DNA of 64,000 nt. Source: Okapia johnstoni (taxonomy: Eukaryota; Chordata; Mammalia; Artiodactyla; Giraffidae). The stretch is taken from the NCBI GenBank assembly GCA_024291935.2, contig CM044326.1:33851948-33915947 (forward strand), written 5' to 3'. A program made the translations under genes and the position numbers. Positions 1 to 12,198 of this stretch are shown piece after piece (position 1 is the first letter of the stretch; every line of letters starts with the position of its first letter). The notes beneath the pieces were generated by a model, which was not told the DNA's origin, ran no database searches, and saw only the letters and a program-made list of their open reading frames with translations.

Positions 1-730
1 AGGGTTTGAAAACAATCGGGTTAATCTTCGCCATCCGGGCTTGGAGACAGGGTTCAAAGTTCCCACCTAATCTCCTCGCGTGAGAGGCAGAGGGGCGCAT
101 GCGCCCTGGGCTGGGGGAGCCGCTCTCCCGTGGGTCCGCGATGTGGAACCCCAAGTCCACAGGCTCGCGCCTGGACGCGACACCCGCATCCTCAAGCCCC
201 GCTCGGTCCCCCGTCCCAGTCCCGGGCTGTGCTGTGTTGCCCCTGGGCTGAGCTGGGCGAGTCCTTACCAAGGAAGAAGGGCGGCCCTTGATGGAGCGCG
301 CAAGGGTGTGTGTGCGGGGGGAGCTCGAATCTCGACGGCATCTCACCCTCCTAAGACTTTGGGGGCCACTGAGCGCCTCTGTATCTCCCTGTCCTCCCTC
401 GAAACGTGGGATAATGTTAATAATAAAACCTGCCTTGTGAGGTCGCCCTTCGCCCCCACCCCGCCCCATAGCTGCAAGGGTACTTCTAGGGGTGGAGTTC
501 GGGTCATAGACATTTCGGAGGTATTTTTATGGGGGAGGGAAGTTATTTTCTGATTTTTTTTCCCCTAGTGACTGTGCATTACCTTCGGTCTTGGACAATA
601 AACCTTCCTTCGAGAGACTCGCAGTTAGGGGTGCGGCTTGGAGGAGGTGCGATCGGCCCATTTCACAGAGGCGCACGGTTGGGGGCGGACCGAGTCTTCC
701 TGGCGCTCAGCCAGGCTGAGCGGGCAAAAC

Positions 731-882
731 ATCACACACACACACATACAGACACACACAGACACAGACACACACATACAGAGGCACACACACACACACA
801 GAAGCCCCCCCACCCTCACCCCAGCACCGGGTCAGGAGAGCCCCGGGCTCCCACATAGACACACACAGACAAACACACAGCC
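731..882. repeat. (CA)n-type microsatellite, imperfect
   Basis: Alternating CA with interspersed CATACA and CAGACA variants covers 731-803. After a short C-rich spacer it resumes at 856-882. The spacer carries ccccagcaccgggtcagg and the related ccccagccccggatcagg on the other side, so the whole block may be an ancient duplicated unit. Confidence 0.85.
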
Positions 883-1308
883 CCCTCCACCCCCAGCCCC
901 GGATCAGGCGGAGCCCCGGGCCCTCGGATTTCACCCCGCCGCCTGTTCCCAGCGGGCGCACAGAGGGTCTCCCCGCGGGCCTTCCGCGCCACGTTTTAGG
1001 AGCCCTTCGCTGGCTCTTGGGGGGGTGGGGACGGGCCTCCAGTGGTGTCATCACCACCTGGCAAGGCTCGGCGAGCACCTGGCCGGGAAGAGGAGCATAG
1101 CGGGCTGGCAGACGTCCCAGAAGGTCGCGAGGCTTGGGGCCCTCCCGTGCGCCAGGCGCCCCACAGGCCACGCGCCCTTCGCTCCTCCCCGCTCCCCGAC
1201 CAGAATTCGCTTCCTGTTGCAGCCGGGGAAACTGAGGCCCAGAGTTGTTAGGTCGCTGGTTCAAGCTTGGCGGCGATCTAGGGATTTGGGGAGGGAGGGT
1301 TGCGTGTT

Positions 1309-1323
1309 GGGGGGGGGGGGGGG
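1309..1323. repeat. 15-base poly-G homopolymer
   Basis: An uninterrupted run of about 15 G lies in GC-rich sequence. Its length is likely to vary between animals and is prone to assembly error. Confidence 0.9.
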
Positions 1324-2399
1324 CCCTCTTGGGCGAAGGCGGTGGGCCAGGATGCGAGGGCTAAGCCCTGGGCGGGGCCTGCGGAGAGCCGGGTCGCCCA
1401 GAGGGCGCGTGCCCAGCGCGCTGGAGGGCATCCGCCCGCCCGAGGGCAGGAGGCTTAGCTGGGGAGCTGGGCGGTCAGATGGGATCCGGGGAACAGCCCG
1501 GAGGTTCCAGAGATGGTCCGTCTGGTCTGGAGGCGGGCGGGGAAGGAGGACCAGCCTGTGGCACCTGGGGAGCTCTGGGAAGCTGGTTCTGGGAAGAAAG
1601 CGTCACGTGTCTGCCTTTGTTGGGGGGTGAGGGTAACTCCTGCACAGATCCCTCATCCGCCCCCTCGAAGGGTCTGGGAGTGGTCAGGAGGCCCAGCGGG
1701 CTCCCGGGAAGAGGAGGCACCCGGCAGCGCAACAGCCTGCTCTGAGGCGGTGGGCTGCTCCACGAAAGGCGGTGAGGGCCGCAGGGGCTGAGGGCAGAGG
1801 ACCGCCAACCTGGCGCGAACGGGTCGGATCGGCTGGGGAGGGGGCACAGCCTCTGGGCGCAGCACCCGTGACACATTCGTGCCTGGAAGCTGATGACCCG
1901 GGAGGCCGCATCCGGGGGTGTCACCCTGGGCGGGGCCTGGAGCTTCCCCGCCCCGCAGAGAACGCAGAGGGTGTGGCCACGGCCGGGACACGCCCCAACT
2001 CCAACCCCCGCCACCTCTAACAGAAACCTTAGGTTTGTTTTAAGGTTTGTTCTAACACAGCTGGGCTGCTCTCTAGAGATAGTTCCCCCCAACCTCCACC
2101 CCCCCAACCCCGTGGCCTCCCTCACTCTCGGGCTGACTCTGCCCAGGAGGCAGATGCTATGGCGGTCAAGGGAGGTGGTCTGTATCCCGCTTTTGCCCGG
2201 TCTGTACCCACTCTTCCTGGGGCGAGCCTGCCTCTCCGGGATTCTTCACCCCCACCCCTCCCGCAGCTAAGGGCGCCCATCGCGTGCCAGTTCCAACCTG
2301 CCTTTTCCTGAACTTCAGACCCAAACAACGGCTCCCCTGAGGGCACTTGCAGGCTCCTCGGACACGCCATGCCCAACCCAGCCTCCTCCTTGGGCTCAA

Positions 2400-2512
2400 A
2401 CCCGTGTGGGTTCGAATCCCAGCCTGATTCGGCCTGTGGGGTTTGAGGACAAGCTCCTTCCGTCTTTGTGCCCTCCCCCAAAATAGGGAGGATAATAGTG
2501 CTGACCTCATAG
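2400..2512 (+). repeat. MIR SINE remnant
   Basis: The order ggttcgaatcccagcctg, then a cttccgtctttgtgccct block, then aaaatagggaggataatag and gacctcatag follows the MIR core and 3' part in + sense. Divergence is high, as expected for this old mammalian family. Confidence 0.6.
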
Positions 2513-2650
2513 AGTGGTTGGAGAAGGGCACGGCAACCCACACCAGTATTCTTGCTTGGAGGATCTCATGCCCAGAGGAGCCTGGCGGGCTACAGTCCAT
2601 GGGGTCGCAAAGAGTTGGACATGATTCAAGCAACTTAGCAAGCACGTATA
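2513..2650 (+). repeat. Bov-A SINE, 3' part
   Basis: Sequence typical of the ruminant Bov-A/ART2 body is present: caacccacaccagtattctt, then cagaggagcctggcgggcta and cagtccatggggtcgcaaag. It abuts the MIR remnant directly. The 5' tRNA-like half is missing. Confidence 0.85.
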
Positions 2651-2908
2651 AGGTGGTAGATAGTGGTCCTGAATCAGCACCCACAGTAAATGCTCCGTCC
2701 TGAGTGTGTTAGATTCTAAGAAGACCCTTATCCCACTCAAAATGGACATCTTATCCTTGAGATCATGGTGGACAGCTTTCAAAAAGACCCCAAATGATCC
2801 TGGCAGTGGTCTTCATACTTGGGCATAATACCTGCTCCTTCAGGGTGGGTGGGAGGTAATGACTTATTCTGTGAAAAGAGCAGATTTGATAGGATCATCA
2901 CTTCTGAG

Positions 2909-3130
2909 ATTGTTGTTGTTCAGTCACTAAGTCACGTCGGACTCTGGGACCCCCTGGACTGCAGCACTCCAGGCTTCCCTGTCCTTCCCTATCTCTCGGA
3001 GTGTGCTCAAACTCATGTCCATCGAGTCGGTGATGCCATCCAACTATCTCATCCTCTGCCGCCCTTTTCCCCCCCTGCCCTCAATCTTACCCAGCATCAG
3101 GTCTTTTCCAGTGACTCAGTAAAGAGCTGA
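2909..3130 (-). repeat. BovB (RTE) LINE, 3' end fragment
   Basis: Reverse-strand BovB 3' sequence is recognisable: cagtcactaagtcacgtcgg, ccctggactgcagcactcca, ctcatgtccatcgagtcggt, and tacccagcatcaggtctttt. It is 5'-truncated, as most BovB copies are. Confidence 0.88.
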
Positions 3131-4885
3131 CTCATGGCTGTGGTTTAATTACCCACACGGCTATGGTATTTCCAGCCTCTGGGGCTTCTAAGAGCTTAAA
3201 CTGAGGCAGCATCCCTGCCAACCCCCACGTTAACCTCTGTGTCCCATCCGTCACCGAGGCTCAGTGGTTGCGCCTCTCACATGTCCCTGGGGTCCCCTTT
3301 TCTCCCTCCCGGTAACCGCACTGCCCCCTGCCTCTGTTCAGCTCCTTCCAGAAGGCTGCCCTGGACTCTTCCTGTTCCCATGGGCAGCCGGGAGATATCC
3401 ATCCCTCCCCTGCTGACACCTACCCACCCCTCCCCTTAACCCATCCCTCTGCCCCACCCTCCAACTCCTCCTTTCAGGGCTCCCCCTTCTGCCCTTTAAA
3501 TTCCAACCTCCCCACCTCACCCAGGTATGTTTCCAAGGCCCCTCCTTGCCACCTGCTCACCCAGATAGAGGGCAGATAGAGGCTGTGCAGAGCCCAGGAC
3601 TCTGGTCCTGTCCTATCAGCCGGCACGGCTTACCTGTCCTCTGCATCCTAGTTGGCCCAGCTCTAGGACGGAAGTAACGATGGCTCTCCTTGCACTTCCC
3701 AGGATTGTTGGGGGACTAAGATAACAGAGATGAAAGGGCTTCAGAACGGTCAGACTTTGTGAAGGAGTGATGATTAATAATAATGTGGTGGTTAATAACA
3801 ATCATCATTATTATTAATTATCATTGTTGTTACAAGCACTCAGAAACAAGACAGTCCGTGCTGTATGGTGGCTAGTGAGAAACACCAAAAAGCAGCAAAA
3901 ATCCACCCGGTCTTTCCCTAAAGTGGCTGACTTGGGGGAGAAGAAGTTGGGGGTTCAGAAGACCTGGGTTCAAGTCCACTTCCAATGGGAGGAGCTTGCC
4001 AGGCCAGCCCCCCTTCCTCAGATACAGCAACTCAGTGCTGGGGCCACAATATTTGTAGGGGCCATGAAATGGTTCAATTTTATCTAAAATCAGAATGGAG
4101 GGGAGGAACTTTTAGGATGAAGAAAACGCTCTAATATATTATTAATATATTCTTTACAGTAATGTAGTCTTAAAATAGATTTGTGTGTGTGCGTGTGCGT
4201 GTGTGGAGAAAAAAGCCCAGGAAGGCCAACCCTCGGACGTCTGAGAGTGAGACAGGTGGCTCTGGGCTCTGGGCAAGGTTTTCACCCCGTGAGCCTCAGT
4301 TCTCTGGCCTCCTGCGTGGCTGTGGTTGCATGAGCCTCGTGGTAAGAAGTGAGCAGCGCAGCCTGGGTGCCTGGTGGGGGCTCCTCCCTCTCTCCATCAT
4401 CCTGCGGGGTCTCTGATCACTGCTCTGGCACTTGAGACACAGTTTAAGAGAGGCTGACAAGGTCTAGGCTTGAGGCCTCAGGGGGCTTAAAGGGATTAAG
4501 ATGAAGAAAGTTCGAAAGGAAAGACAGGAAGAGGGAGCAGTGTGAACCAGATACAAGGAAACCTTTGGGGAGGACGGACCCTTGCCCGGCCAGTGACACA
4601 GAGGCAGAGGGAGCTAGAGCCCGGGGGAAAGAGCTCCACCAGACCTGCTGGGGTTCCCTCCCAAGGAGCAGAGCGGGGTGAGAGGCAGGAGACCCCACAG
4701 CCTATCTAGTCTCAGCGTCCTGGGCAGGCCATCTGAGCGCCTCCCACGTGTCAGCGTGTGCCATGCCTGCGTTGAAACCCTGCTTGTGGGAGCAGGTAAC
4801 TCAGCGGCCACGCAGCCCTGTCTATCAGGTTTGGGCATGACCCCTCCATCTTAGGGAACATGTGCGCCACTCAGAAGACACTCAG
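3131..4885. other. Intergenic stretch with old MIR-like pieces
   Basis: A MIR-like 3' region at about 3640-3800 (ccaggattgttgggggacta followed by an attaataataat tail) runs into an AT-rich simple stretch at 3771-3832. A second MIR-like start lies near 3955-4000 (gacctgggttcaagtccact). A short gt-rich run lies at 4182-4203. I see no gene here. Confidence 0.5.
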
Positions 4886-5062
4886 GGACAGCCCTGGTGG
4901 TCTAGTGACTAGGATGCCTCACTCCCAATGCAGGGGGCCTGAGTTTGATTCCTGGTCAAGGAACTAGATCCCACAAGCCACAGTTAAAGATCTCAGGTGC
5001 TGCAGCGAAGACCTGTTGCAGCCAAAGGAAAAAAAATATATATATATTTTTTCTTTTTAAAG
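4886..5062 (+). repeat. Bov-tA SINE
   Basis: A tRNA-derived SINE in + sense. The A-box region reads ccctggtggtctagtgacta and the B-box region gagtttgattcctggtcaag. It ends in an A/T-rich tail (aaaaaatatatatata) at about 5029-5060. Confidence 0.85.
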
Positions 5063-6039
5063 AAGAAGTTAAGAAGATGCTCAGGAGGAATTCCAGACAA
5101 GCTGATGGAGGGGCAGGGGCGTGTTTGGAACAGGAAGTCTGCCCTGGGTGCCCCAATAACCAAGTGTGTGTGTGAGACAGGGAGGGATTTACCACCTCTG
5201 ATCTCATCCTAGCCCACAGTCCCAGGACAGGCCAGTCTATAGCCGAGGGAAGAAAAATTTTGGCCTCTTTCATTCTGAATTCAAACACCACTCTGCCAAA
5301 CACCCCAGGACAAAGCTGCAAGGTAAACGCTAACTCTTCCTAAGAGGCCGTGTGTGACCAGCGGCCCGGGCCCCCCGGATCCCATCAGGACCCTCCTCCC
5401 TGCAGCCTGGGGGGTGTGGTGCCTCGGGCCTCCCAGGGCAGCCCTCAGCCCCTCTGGGCCCCAGACCCCTCCGAGCCTGCTGGAGAATCTCGGGTATGGA
5501 TGAGGGGCTGAGGAGTGGGGGGAGGCAGGCGTCAGGAGGGAGCCCCAAGAGGGGCCCTGGCTTCTCCCTGCTGCCCGGCCTCCTGCCAGGACCCCTGCCA
5601 ACTCCCCCCTCCACCCCGACCCTGGCTCCAAGCCCGGCAGCCTCCCCTTCAACGCTCTCACGGTTGCAAAGAGGCGGGAGAGGAGACCCCACTAAAGCAC
5701 AGCCTCCCAAACTCTTGCGGAGCCCGGGGGCCTGGGGGGGCCCTGACTCCCCCTGCCCCCGCCCCGGGCCTCAGTTTCCCCCAAGAAGACCGGCCCAGGG
5801 CCCCGAGGATCCGTGCGGATGGGCTGGGGTGGGGCCCGCGCATCCTCCCCCACCGGCCTGGCAGGCCGTGGGCGTTCCTGGCAGCAGGCAACGAGTCCCG
5901 GCTCTGGAGGAGGAGACCGGGCGGGGGCGGAAGCTGCGGGCTCGGGAGAGCAAGCAGCCCGGCCTCCCCAGGAAGGGCCTCCATCACCCCCACCCGGAGA
6001 GGCCGGGCCCCGAGGGCAGCGCCTCCAGCTGGTGGAGGA
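5063..6039. other. GC-rich stretch with moderate CpG, no gene recognised
   Basis: From about 5340 to 6040 the sequence is C- and G-rich, with moderate CpG density in 5780-6020. Open frames exist on both strands because stop codons are rare at this composition. None shows a familiar domain or a splice-flanked conserved segment. Confidence 0.45.
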
Positions 6040-6243
6040 AAGAAACGGAAGTCGCTCAGTCGTGTCTGACTCTTTGGGACCCCATGGACTACCAGGCTCC
6101 TCCATCAATGGGATTCTCCAGGGAAGAATACTGGAGTGGGTTGCCATTTCTTTCTCCAGGGGATCTTCCCGACCCAGGGATACGAACTTGGCTCTCCCGC
6201 ATTGCAGGCAGATGCTTTACCTCCTGAGCCACCAGGGAAGCCC
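6040..6243 (-). repeat. Bov-A SINE
   Basis: Near full-length reverse-oriented copy. It runs from agtcgctcagtcgtgtctga through gggattctccagggaagaat to gagccaccagggaagccc. Its translation in both strands makes up much of the overlapping open frames, so those frames are not genes. Confidence 0.9.
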
Positions 6244-8416
6244 CAAGCTGGTAGAGGAGGGGAAGGGTCACCTCCGGCCCAGGGTCGCCTTCCGCGCCCC
6301 GCCTCCCACACACCAGATCCCCCCTCAAAAGTGCCCTGGGACAGAGCCCCGCCGGGCCCAAAGGCCCGGGCCTCAGTCTCCAGTTCGGTAAAACAAGTGG
6401 GCTGGGCGGGGCTGGGCTCCGCGTACTTGGATCTCCTGGGCTTTGGGGGCTCCCCTCTTCACCCCACGCCCCTCACCTCCTTCCCTGGTCACTAGAGGGT
6501 TTGTGGACCCCTTGGTGCTAGAACCCAGGACCTCAGAACCCAGCTCCTGGACTCTCAGACTCCAGAACCCCAGGACAGGAAAGCCTGGACCAACGGCGGC
6601 CTCCAGAGCTTGGGCTGCTGGGGGTCGTGTGAGATCGTCCTTGTCCTTCAGGGAGCTGAGCGCTTTTCGTTCAGTCCCCCAGGTCCGGGGCCTCAGAAGC
6701 AATGGCGGGCAGGATGGAGCTCTTCCTGCGGAACCTTGGGGCTCTCTTCTCAGAGTCACCTGGTCTCCGATCCTGGGTGACTGAATCCCGCCGTGGAGGC
6801 TCAATCCCACCCTGAAGGCTCCTGTCCTTGCCCTGCAGGGTCACCGGGAGGGAGCAAAGGCCCTTTATCCGGTTGAGGACATCAGGGCCGGCGGAGTCCA
6901 CCCACTGACCCACCCATCCTTCTCAGCACGGGACTGCAGTGACCTGGAGGCCAAGCCGGCCCTGGCCCGAGCGGCTGCTCCAGGCGGGGCGGGGCCTCGG
7001 GAGACCCAGGGGGGCGGGGACCCGGCAGACCGGGGAGGGGGGATGGGCGGGGCCTCGAGAGACCCAGGGGGCGGGGCCTCCGAAGCCTCCCGCGTCTTAG
7101 TTCCCAGGGTGCTCTCCGCACCCACCGTTCGCGCTGAACGGCTGCAAGGGCTGATGTAACGAAACATCCCCACGCCCACCGCTTGCCAGGGACCCTGCAC
7201 ACCCTGACTGGGCAGCTGGGAGCTGGCTCGCGCCCAGCCTCAGGAGCTCCGTGGTCACGGGCACAGAGGGCATGCCCAGAGCTCGCCCTAGGCGGGGGTG
7301 GGGCGCACCCCAGGGTCTCTGGGAGGAGCTTTTTTGAATCGGGCATCAAGTGATGTTCTAATCAGACCGTGGACCCCCGCAGAGCCTCGAGGAGCCCCAA
7401 ACTGTGTCTGGGGCCAGGGCTAGAGCCAGGGATCTGAGCCCCTAGGGGTTAATAAAAGCCCTAGCGTTTCACACTTGCCAGGTTTCAGTCTCCAGCCTGT
7501 GGAGTTGGAATAACCCACCTCCAGGGCTGCGGTGAGAACCAGAGAACATCCGGAAGTGCCAGCCTGGCATGTGGCCTGCCCCTCTCCCCCATTAGCCTGG
7601 TGGCCTTGGAAACGGACTGCCAAGAACTTCAAAGCGGGTGGAGCTTGTGGCTGGCGTTTAAACATCTGGAAACTTCTACAAGACCCAGGTCTACTTTAGG
7701 GCCAGGGTATGGGGCCCAACCCTCCTACCCCCAATCTTGGAAGGCCAGGCCGGAAGCGCAGGCCCTGGAGGGCCGTGGCTGGACTCAGAGCAGATTCTGC
7801 ACATGGCCTGTTTCTCCATAGGAACACCAGGGTGTGGGGGTGGATAGTGCAGGGGCCCAGAGGTCCCCTCAACCCCCCCACTGCCTGGGCCAGCCCCGCC
7901 CCGCAGCTCAGCCCCACAGGTGCACCTTCCTGTCTGCCCAGGCTGCCACCGCCTCCCCCACTGGCCTGTACACTGCAGCTCTGAGATTCACACCTCAGGC
8001 CTCTGCCCTTGCCAGGGCCCCTGCCAGCAAGGCTCTGCCTTCCTCCCCATCTGTCCGTCCTCAGACAGTCCCTCCCATTCCTCCTCAGTTGGAATTAATT
8101 CATCAGCCAGAGCAGTGGGCCCTGATCACCTATCCCACACTGAAGTGGACACCCCCGAGGGCAGGGGCCTGCATCTCCTGCTCTGGGAGCCAAGGACACA
8201 GCACCAAGAGCTGCCGAGCAAATGTACTGTGGACAGTAGGAAAGTCTGAAGGACAGAAACACACACAAATCAACAGATGCTATTCATAGCCTCGCGAGAA
8301 TCCCACATCATCTCGTTTACTGATGAAGTGGGTTCCGAGAGGTTAAGTGACTTGCTGAAGCCACAGTGCCTGGAAGTGGCAGAGCTGATTTAAAGGTTGG
8401 TCAGTGAGCCTTCAGG
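6244..8416. other. GC-rich intergenic stretch with MIR/L2 remnants
   Basis: Simple GC-rich motifs dominate 6960-7080 (repeated ggcggggcctc blocks). MIR-like sequence lies at about 7455-7560 (+) and 8300-8395 (-, gaggttaagtgacttgctga). L2-like sequence lies at about 7960-8215. No coding exon could be recognised. Confidence 0.5.
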
Positions 8417-8628
8417 GCTTCCCAGGTGGTGCAGTGGTAAAGACTCCGCCTGCAATTCAGAAGACACAGGAGATGCGGGTTCGATCCCTGGGCAGGGAAG
8501 ATCCCCTGGAGAAGAAAATGGCAACCCAATCCAGTGTTCTTCCCTGGAAAATCCCATGGACAGAGGAGCCTGGAGGGCTGCAGTCCATGGGGCCACAGAG
8601 AGCCGGACACGACTGAGCATGAGCACAC
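8417..8628 (+). repeat. Bov-A SINE, full length
   Basis: The start gcttcccaggtggtgcagtg, the B-box-like gcgggttcgatccctgggca and the end cacagagagccggacacgac are all present in order. This makes it one of the more complete copies in the window. Confidence 0.92.
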
Positions 8629-9432
8629 TGGGCCTCTTGGGCCCCTGACGAGATGCAGGTCAGTCAGGCTGTCAGGTGCAGGAATGGACTCCAGGTCTTG
8701 CCCTGGAAGGAGGGGGGAGCTGCTGGAGGAAGCTTCCTGCCTGAAGAAGGAAATTGTCCAAAGCAGGGACCCGTGGAGAGAGGGGTTCAGATTTCAAGAG
8801 AGTGGATTTGCCCCTGGCCTGGGGCCCCTGAGAGCACAGAGCCCGCCCCCCGGCCCCCCAGGGCGTCGGTCAGGGGGCCTGGCTGGGCGCAGGACTTGCG
8901 GGTCCATGGAGAGGACTGTGTCGAGCACCCATGATTGGTCTGGGGCTGCACAGCTGGTATGGGGAGGCCCGGGGACTTGAAACCCTGCTCTTCCTCACCA
9001 GGGTCACGTGTCTTTTGTATCAAACAGCTTGAGCCCCCACCTTGAGACAGGGAGAACGTGCTTCTTCCCATCCTAACCCCTCGCCCCATCCCATAGTAAG
9101 TCCAGGCACCCCTGGGCCTTGCTCAGGCCTGGAGGAGGACTAGGAAATCTGCTGTGTCACAGGGCCAGGCTTCCCAGCTTCCTGACCGCCGGGGCCACCC
9201 CACAGAGGTGGGGGTCAAGGGACAGGAAGGGAAGGGGAGGGGCTGCTCCCAGGGCCTGGCTGCCAGGAATCACCCTTGGATTACACACAAGCCACCCCCA
9301 GGCCTGGCTCACAGCAGATCCCCTGCAGTTCCCCAGGGCCTACCCCTTCTCACCAGCCCCGTAGAGGCCTGAGCACAGCAAGTAGGGTGTCCCAAAGCCC
9401 TGGCTCCCCGACTCTAGCAGGTCAGATGACTC
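8629..9432. other. Intergenic, nothing recognised
   Basis: Moderately GC-rich sequence with no repeat, exon or RNA gene that I can name. Confidence 0.4.
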
Positions 9433-9580
9433 TTCAGTTTTTTGAAGAGCTCTTTATCTATTTTTTGACTGCACTGTGTGGCTTACAGGATCTCGTTCCC
9501 TGACAAGGGGTTGAACCCAGGCCCTGGGCAGTGAGAGTGTTGAGTCCGTCCTAACCACTGGACCACCAGGGAAGTCTCTA
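9433..9580 (-). repeat. Bov-tA SINE
   Basis: Reverse-oriented copy. It has a T-rich start (the element's tail), then ctgcactgtgtggcttacag, ggttgaacccaggccctggg and ctggaccaccagggaagtct. Confidence 0.85.
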
Positions 9581-9645
9581 GAACTCTTTAATGTTTGTTA
9601 TCACGGTTGTACAAGGGATGACGTTAGGAGAAAAAGGAGCTCTAG

Positions 9646-9797
9646 GGGGATTTCCCTGGTGGTCTAGCGGCTAAGCACGCTGAGCAGGGGGCTGGGGTTT
9701 GATCCCTGGCCAGGGAACTAGATCTCACGCGCCACAACTAAGAAAAGATCCCCAGCACTGCCCAACGCATAAATAAGTGCAAATAAATATTAAAGAA
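9646..9797 (+). repeat. Bov-tA SINE
   Basis: The copy starts gatttccctggtggtctagc and has ggtttgatccctggccaggg in the B-box region. It ends in an A-rich tail with aataaatattaaagaaaaaa. It lies 65 bp from an oppositely oriented Bov-tA, so the two form an imperfect inverted pair. Confidence 0.88.
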
Positions 9798-10772
9798 AAA
9801 AGAAACAGGCTTGGGAAGAAAACAACCCAAGACTTCTTTCCTCCCCGCCCCCCTCCTGCCCCCAGAGAGCCATCCCAGCCCCTGGGGGTGACCTCCCACT
9901 CCGCGCTGTCCCTCTTCACCAGCCCCCAAGTCCCTCCCCAAAGGCACCCATCCCAGCTTTGGCCCTCTCTTCCCCTGCCGCCTCCACGGCCCTAAGAGAG
10001 GATGGCCCAGCCGACTTCCGCCCCCTCAGATCCCTCCTGTCTCAGGAAGACCTTGGGGGCCTTCCTTGCCCCCCTCCCCGAAAGGGTCTCCCAGGCTGTG
10101 TTAATCAGTTGGCAGTTTGAAAATCAATAGTCAAGTTTTAAGCTGTTGCAGATCTGCACGTCTTGGAAGAGGCACTTTCTAAAAGGAGCTGTTGTATCCT
10201 TGGTCTCGGCCTCCCTGGGCTCCCTGCTGCAGGGTCATGAGATGTCAGAGCAGGGAAGGGCCTTGGAGACAGTCTTCCTACAGCCCTGGTTCACAGAGTC
10301 AGGCAAGAGCTCAGAGAGGTGAAGGGGCTTGCCCAAGGGCACACAGCTTGTCAGTGCTTGGGGCAGAGACTACTCATGGCCCCTCAGGTTCCCGTCCCCA
10401 CCCGCTACCTCCAGTGTCCAAGGATAGAAAACCTCTGAAGGTCTGTCTGGGTATTTGCTGCCTGGAACGAATTCCCAGCCCCTCTTACATCTAGGTGTGG
10501 TGTGGCCATATAGTTTTGGCCTAGATGTAATAGTGTTTCATTTCAGAAAGGGTCTTTAAAGGACAAGGCACACCCTGTTCCCTTCTCCTTCCTGCTGCCT
10601 GTAAAGCAAATATAATGGCAGGAGCTTCAGCAGCCAGCTTGGACCACAGGTGATTTTTCACATAAGAACTGTGCATGGCAGAGGCATGTATAGAAGGAGC
10701 CTAGGCTCCTGACGCTGCCCTGGCACCTCTAACCATCTGCAGTCTGAGAGAAAACTAAACTTCTGTCTTGTG
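9798..10772. other. Intergenic stretch with a MIR remnant
   Basis: A MIR in - sense is suggested at about 10285-10370 (agagaggtgaaggggcttgc, ccaagggcacacagcttgtc). Nothing else is recognised. Confidence 0.45.
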
Positions 10773-10960
10773 AAAGCCCCTGGCTCAGCGGGTAAAGAAC
10801 CAGCTTGCCAATCCCTGGGTCAGGAAGATCCCCTGGAGGAGGGCATGGCAACTCACTCCAGTATTCTTGCCTGGAGAATCCCAAGGACGGAGGAGCCTGG
10901 TGGGCTACCGTCCGCAGGGTCACGAAGAGTCAGACACGAGTGAGCAACTAAACACAGCCC
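10773..10960 (+). repeat. Bov-A SINE, internally deleted
   Basis: The element reads ctggctcagcgggtaaagaa and jumps to aatccctgggtcaggaagat, skipping the usual B-box stretch. It then continues to acgaagagtcagacacgagt. Confidence 0.85.
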
Positions 10961-11720
10961 ACACTGGTATTCTGGGCTTCCAGCTGGGCCTGTCTGACTC
11001 AGTCCAGGGCTGTCCTTCCTCTCCCGGGGTGTCTTCTCCAAGGAGGCTTCACAAGGACCACCAGGTCTGGGTGCAGAGCAGGCCCCGGGGTTTGTGATTT
11101 GACACCTCCTGGGAGTGCAGGGGCCCCAGATGTTTTTGAAGTAGCTTACGCCCTGCGTGAGGAAATCTCACTCAGACCCCTGAAAGAACACAGCCCCTTC
11201 TTTCCAGTTGAAAGGAGGGGGCGGGAGCCCCCCTGCTCAGCTGACATGTCCCAAAGCCTCTGAGCCCACCCAGCATCTGTTCTCAGAAGCACCTGCCTGC
11301 ACCCCTTCCGCCCCCCCTTCCCCGCCACCCAGCCCAGGTCCCCAGTTGTCAGACAGACTGACGGATGGAAAGTTGCAGTGACTCGGCCTGGTGGTATAAA
11401 CAACCCCTACTCCCGGGGTGGTGGCTCTGGCATCCCTGGGCATGCCAGGCTCCAGGGACTCTGGGTGCAGCTGCATCCCTCCCTGAGCCCTCCTCATCCT
11501 GGGGGACATGCGAGAGAAGCCGCGCTCCCCCCACCCCAGGATACCCAAGCTGCCTGCCAATGGCTAGGCCGCTGGAATCAAGATCAAACCCAGAGGACCG
11601 CGAGGGGCTGGGGCCACCGTCCTCCGGCAGGACCCCTCAGCACCCCGCCTCTCCTCCTGGCTCCCGGCCTCTCCGGGCATCAGTTCTGCCTTATGTCAGG
11701 TGGGCACATGGCTCCTTGCC

Positions 11721-11780
11721 CTGCCCGCCTGCCTCCCACGCTGCCCGTCTGCCTCCCGCGCTGCCCGTCTCCCTCCCACG
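11721..11780. repeat. 20-bp tandem repeat, three units
   Basis: Three adjacent copies follow ctgcccgYctSCctcccRcg. They start at 11721, 11741 and 11761 and differ at one to three positions. Confidence 0.8.
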
Positions 11781-12181
11781 CTGCTCCGTGACTCAGAGAG
11801 AACAGATGAGAGCAGGGCTCTGGGGTGAGAGGCTGGCGTGCACATTGCCAACCTGGGGCACCTGGCAGGCAGCCACAGATGCCACCCTTGCTGACCCCAC
11901 AGTGGTAGATGGAACCCCACTTCGTCCATCAGCAGCCCCTTAGTTGTGGAGGCCAGTGGGCTCAACGACGGCTGCTGGCACGGAATCCCTTGGTTCACGA
12001 AATGTGCTAGGGGGCATTGTGCTCTGTCCCTTTAACATGGGGCCGCTTCGGTAACAAGACTTCGGTGCTTTGCATTTACTCAATTCTCCACCTCTCACCC
12101 CAAATGCCTGAGTAAAGCCGATGCTCTGGAAGGTGACCTGTGTCTATCCGGTGGCTATTCCCCCCTCCTCCGCTCCCCCCT

Positions 12182-12198
12182 CCCCCCCCCCCCCCCCC
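12182..12198. repeat. Poly-C homopolymer
   Basis: A 17-base C run sits in a longer C/T-rich tract (12160-12240). Its length should be treated as uncertain. Confidence 0.85.

Larger units (their letters stand above)
1..2400. other. GC-rich intergenic stretch, no gene recognised
   Basis: The stretch is rich in G+C with scattered CpG. MIR-like remnants are visible near 380-450 (a gataatgttaataataaaacc core, + sense) and 1215-1260 (ggggaaactgaggcccagag, - sense). Long open frames on both strands, one spanning 638-1630, run through the CA repeat and the poly-G tract, overlap each other antisense, and show no family similarity that I recognise. I read them as chance frames in GC-rich DNA. Confidence 0.6.

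Noticed and set aside
638..1630. 330-codon open frame on the + strand
   Set aside because: It runs through a CA microsatellite and a poly-G tract, has overlapping frames on the other strand, and shows no domain. GC-rich sequence has few stop codons.
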